This document shows, one piece after another, positions 60,923 to 64,000 of a stretch of 64,000 nucleotides of DNA. The notes beneath the pieces are model-generated. The model searched no databases and was not told the DNA's origin. It saw only the letters and a program-made list of their open reading frames with translations. The position numbers and the translations under genes were made by a program. Numbering within the stretch: the first letter of the stretch is position 1; each line of letters starts with the position of its first letter. The stretch comes from Ashinkailepas kermadecensis (lineage: Eukaryota; Arthropoda; Thecostraca; Neolepadidae). The stretch is from contig JAOTOM010004030.1 of NCBI GenBank assembly GCA_034440615.1, forward strand, positions 67,001-131,000, written 5' to 3'.

Positions 60923-63084
60923 TAGATCTGGAATAATACCAAAAAAAATTTGAAATGACAAAAATGTATCAAATAATCCAAATAAAAATACCATGAGTTC
61001 TTGGGCAGGGTTAGGAGATAATACATAAAAAAAACATATTTGTATGCTATATTACTAAACTAGAATCAATTTTTGGTGTTATTTTGCCTGCAAACTTAAA
61101 AGTAAGCTTGCACTTGCAGAAGAAATGAGTGGTTCCATCATGCTTACCATCTTAACAAACAATGCATTGCACAAGCACACACAAACACTGCAAAAGAAAT
61201 TCAAAATTACCTACAAGCACATATTCACCAGTAGGTAGGTATATCAGCATTTCCTACATACATTTATATTTCATCAGCAATCAGTTCATTGTGATTCATC
61301 CATTCATTATGTTCACCTTCAACAAAATTGCAATGATAGACAGGATTATACCTAGGTACCAACCTTATCACCGTTCACCACAAAGTCGTCCTGCGTATGT
61401 CTCTCCCCAATGCATGAAAAATATCCATCTGCCAATATTATTATCTGATATAAAATAAAACCAACAACAGCAGAACAATACAAAAAAGCAGCACAAATGC
61501 GCTTCAGTTTAGCGCGATGGCGTCAGTTTCAGCAGCTTTACCAACGTTACTTAAAGCCAACGAAAAAGCCAACAAAGCCAACGAAAATTGAAGTGGAAAC
61601 CATGTTGCCTGACGTAACCAATTACTAACGCAGATAATAATACTGGACTCAGTTCAAGATTAGAGATGAGGAAGAATTAAATGAGAGGACGAATTGAGAA
61701 CTAAAAGTAAAACACAGTTTGAATAGTTTGCCTGCGATTAACAGTAAAATCCTTCTTTTCATCTACATATTGTGCCCAGTGGCGTACCTAGAATTTGCGT
61801 TAGGGGGTGGGAATGGGTTAATGGAGGGGCCGAACTCAAAGGTCATCTTATTGACCTATGAATAGCCCCAATTTTTAAAAAGTCCCTTGATTTTGACCAT
61901 TATTTTGCGAAGGACCAATGTTGATTTCAACAAATTAATTAGTTGCCAACTTAATTGTTCAGTGGAGGTGGCCCAATATACCACCATCGTTTCTCAGTCA
62001 CCAGATTTCAACTATAACTCCCCCATCCTATTCGAATATTATTATTTTGGTGTCCATTGAGAAGTCACCTCACACTGCTGAAATTACACCGGTGCAAATA
62101 ACTTAAAAATGTAAAATTGTCTAATTTCACCCATTCCAGTCCGTAACGCCGGTTGCTACCACGCCAACGTTCGTGCACGCGTACATCCGCCATGCGCATT
62201 CGGCGCATTCGCCACACTTGCTTCCTACGTTTTGCTAATTGTTGACTTACGCCATATTTGACGTGATGGAATGCTTCGCATGGGGTCCGCTGGGAAAACC
62301 CAATTAACTCAATTGGATGATTAGTTCTGTTCTTCCCACAAGCTCTGGTGGTTAAGAGATCTGGATACCCGCTGGGCTTTCATGCACGTCATCTCTTTGG
62401 TTATGAATGCTCCCAGATTTGCTATCGAACCGAGATGTTCACTCGATGATCCTTTTTGGACCTGTTACATTTTTTTTGTCTACGGACGTGTTTTACGGCG
62501 CCAGCCCATTTTGTTAGGGATCTGGCATATTTTCAGGACCCCGGCTCTTTTTCGGGCATTGCTGCTTTTTGTGCACCGATAATTTTTGTTAGGTACCGGG
62601 GTGTTTTCGAAGACCGCGATTTGTTTATTTAGTATCCGGTCTTTTTCTTGTTTTATAGGACCATGTCGCTGTTTGCAGGCCACAGCCTGTTTTTGAAACC
62701 CTGATGCGGTCTTATGGCCTCGGGGTGCCTGAGGCCCTCAAGTGTGTTTTTCTTAGAGCTCCCGGTGTGCTTATTTAGAGCTGCAACGTATGTTTTAAAG
62801 CCCTGCCGCTCTTTGCGAGACTCGGTGAGCTTTGGAGGGCTCGGTGAATTGTTGGCCTCCTGTTGTGCTTTTATGCGTCGGTCCAGGATCCCTCTTCGTT
62901 AGCTCAAGGACCCTCTTTACTAGCCGGGACCCTCTCCGTCAAGATGAGAGCCCTCTCAACGATCGCCCCAGCCAGCATTTTAACCAGGCCACGACTGGGG
63001 CCCAGCTGGGCAGACGGCAGGGCAGTGGCTGGGCAGCCCGACTGGGTCTCAGTTGGCCCATTCAACATTTATTCGCTGGGGCCC
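60923..63084. other. Unannotated stretch
   Basis: AGTGGCGTACCTAGAATTTG near 61781 resembles a DNA-transposon terminus. At 62450-62870, T-rich phrases (CCGG-TTTTT, TTTTTGTTAGG) recur irregularly, like a decayed tandem repeat. No gene was found. Confidence 0.4.
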
Positions 63085-63380
63085 GACATGGCCCCGGTTG
63101 GTTTTCTGACCGGGGCCCAGCTGGGCAGCGACTGGGCACGCGAGTCTACGCCGAGCACAAGCGTGGCGCGGACTGGGCGCGGACCGGGCTCCGGCTGGGC
63201 ACGGACTGGGCGCGGACCGGGCCCCGGCTGGGCACGGACTGGGCGCGGACCGGCCCCTGGCTGGGCGCAGACCGGGCTCAGGCTGGGCACGGACCGGGCT
63301 CAGGCTGGGCACGGGTTGGGCGCAGACCGGGCTGAAGCTGGGCATGAACTGGGCGTCGGCTGGGCTCGGACCGGACGTTA
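63085..63380. repeat. GC-rich minisatellite of about 30-33 bp
   Basis: Units of GGCTGGGCACGGACTGGGCG followed by CGGACCGGGC(T/C)CC recur about nine times, with small indels. Confidence 0.85.
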
Positions 63381-64000
63381 AGTGCGCAACGAGCAAGGCC
63401 GGGGTTGCGTCCCAACTGGGTATCCCATCCTGGTTCGCCCTGGTTCGGGGTGCCACGTCCGGTCTGCTGACTATGGCTGCCACCGCGTCCCCAACCAAAC
63501 GTTCACACCATGGTGGTGGTTTCAGCACCGGCCGCAATTTATACATATGCCTTATTAGCACTTATTGAATTCATTTCGAAAAATAGAGTATTTCAGCGTA
63601 ATAGTAACGTAATTAGACGCACACTTGATACACCACAGCATTCAACATTTGATGCCACGTTCTGTGTAAACCACCTTGGGCGTTTCCACCGATAAACGCG
63701 GTTCGCTCTCAGCTGTCACCGGTTTTTAAATGCCGTGTACAATACAAAACGTATATTACTTCTCGGCATAATACAATGACAGTATATCTCTACTACTCTA
63801 ATACTCTACTCTACTCTAATAGTCGCTAAACGCCAGCCGTGAGCTCCTGGGACTGTCGGTTTCAGACCGAGGTGACGCTTCACGCTCATCCGTCGCGGTG
63901 TCGCGCTCCGGAGCGCGGCGCTCGACCTGCGGTGTTTGGCGGTCATTGCGGACCCGTTCTAATCTCCTGCCGCCGCGATCCCGCGATCCCTGTAGCCACT
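63381..64000. other. Unannotated end of window
   Basis: A CTCTACT/CTAATA simple-sequence patch lies near 63787-63823 and a CpG-rich block at about 63880-63980. No gene was recognised before the window ends. The CpG-rich block is upstream of LIMK on its strand and could belong to its promoter, but nothing proves it. Confidence 0.35.

Overview
The window looks like animal nuclear DNA, most likely from an invertebrate. It holds one large intron-rich gene, a truncated CR1/L2-type LINE, tRNA-derived SINEs, and an exceptional density of minisatellites. Short (C)CTAAC-type runs near 58.4-60.5 kb resemble the TTAGG-like dispersed motifs common in arthropod genomes, so an arthropod (possibly a crustacean) is my tentative guess. 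Nothing bacterial was seen: no operons, no Shine-Dalgarno-led genes and no CRISPR array.

The only host protein-coding gene I can support is a LIM-domain kinase (LIMK family) on the minus strand, reading from about 56.0 kb down to 32.0 kb. Thirteen coding exons could be assembled by hand. All have GT...AG boundaries and mutually consistent phases, giving a 714-codon frame (2145 nt with the stop): LIM1, LIM2, PDZ, a linker, and a protein kinase domain with G-loop, VMVLK lysine, [11 protein letters not shown] and an activation loop with [14 protein letters not shown] short proline- and alanine-rich tail ends in TTAL. LIM kinases phosphorylate cofilin/ADF and so regulate actin turnover. The start codon is uncertain, because a plausible splice acceptor lies just upstream of the first ATG.

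Layout. 0-6 kb: unique sequence, an inverted pair of GC-hairpin ends (1.1-2.04 kb), a SINE (3.0 kb), a 29-bp minisatellite and CpG-rich DNA. 6.0-8.25 kb: minus-strand LINE fragment with two nonsense codons. 8.4-31 kb: no recognisable gene; more than twenty unrelated tandem arrays (12 to about 124 bp periods) separated by unique DNA. 32-56 kb: the LIMK gene, whose introns carry further arrays. 56-64 kb: upstream of LIMK, AT-rich DNA with a MITE-like inverted-repeat element (60.24-60.92 kb) and two more arrays.

The most unusual signal is inside LIMK. Several intronic minisatellites have repeat units that include the exon-intron junction of the neighbouring exon. The clearest case is the activation-loop exon: about seven 73-bp units upstream of it carry a copy of its acceptor and first coding bases, with the acceptor AG changed to CG in every copy. 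Similar relationships are seen at exon 12 (acceptor), exon 4 (acceptor and donor) and, more weakly, exons 6 and 9 (donors).
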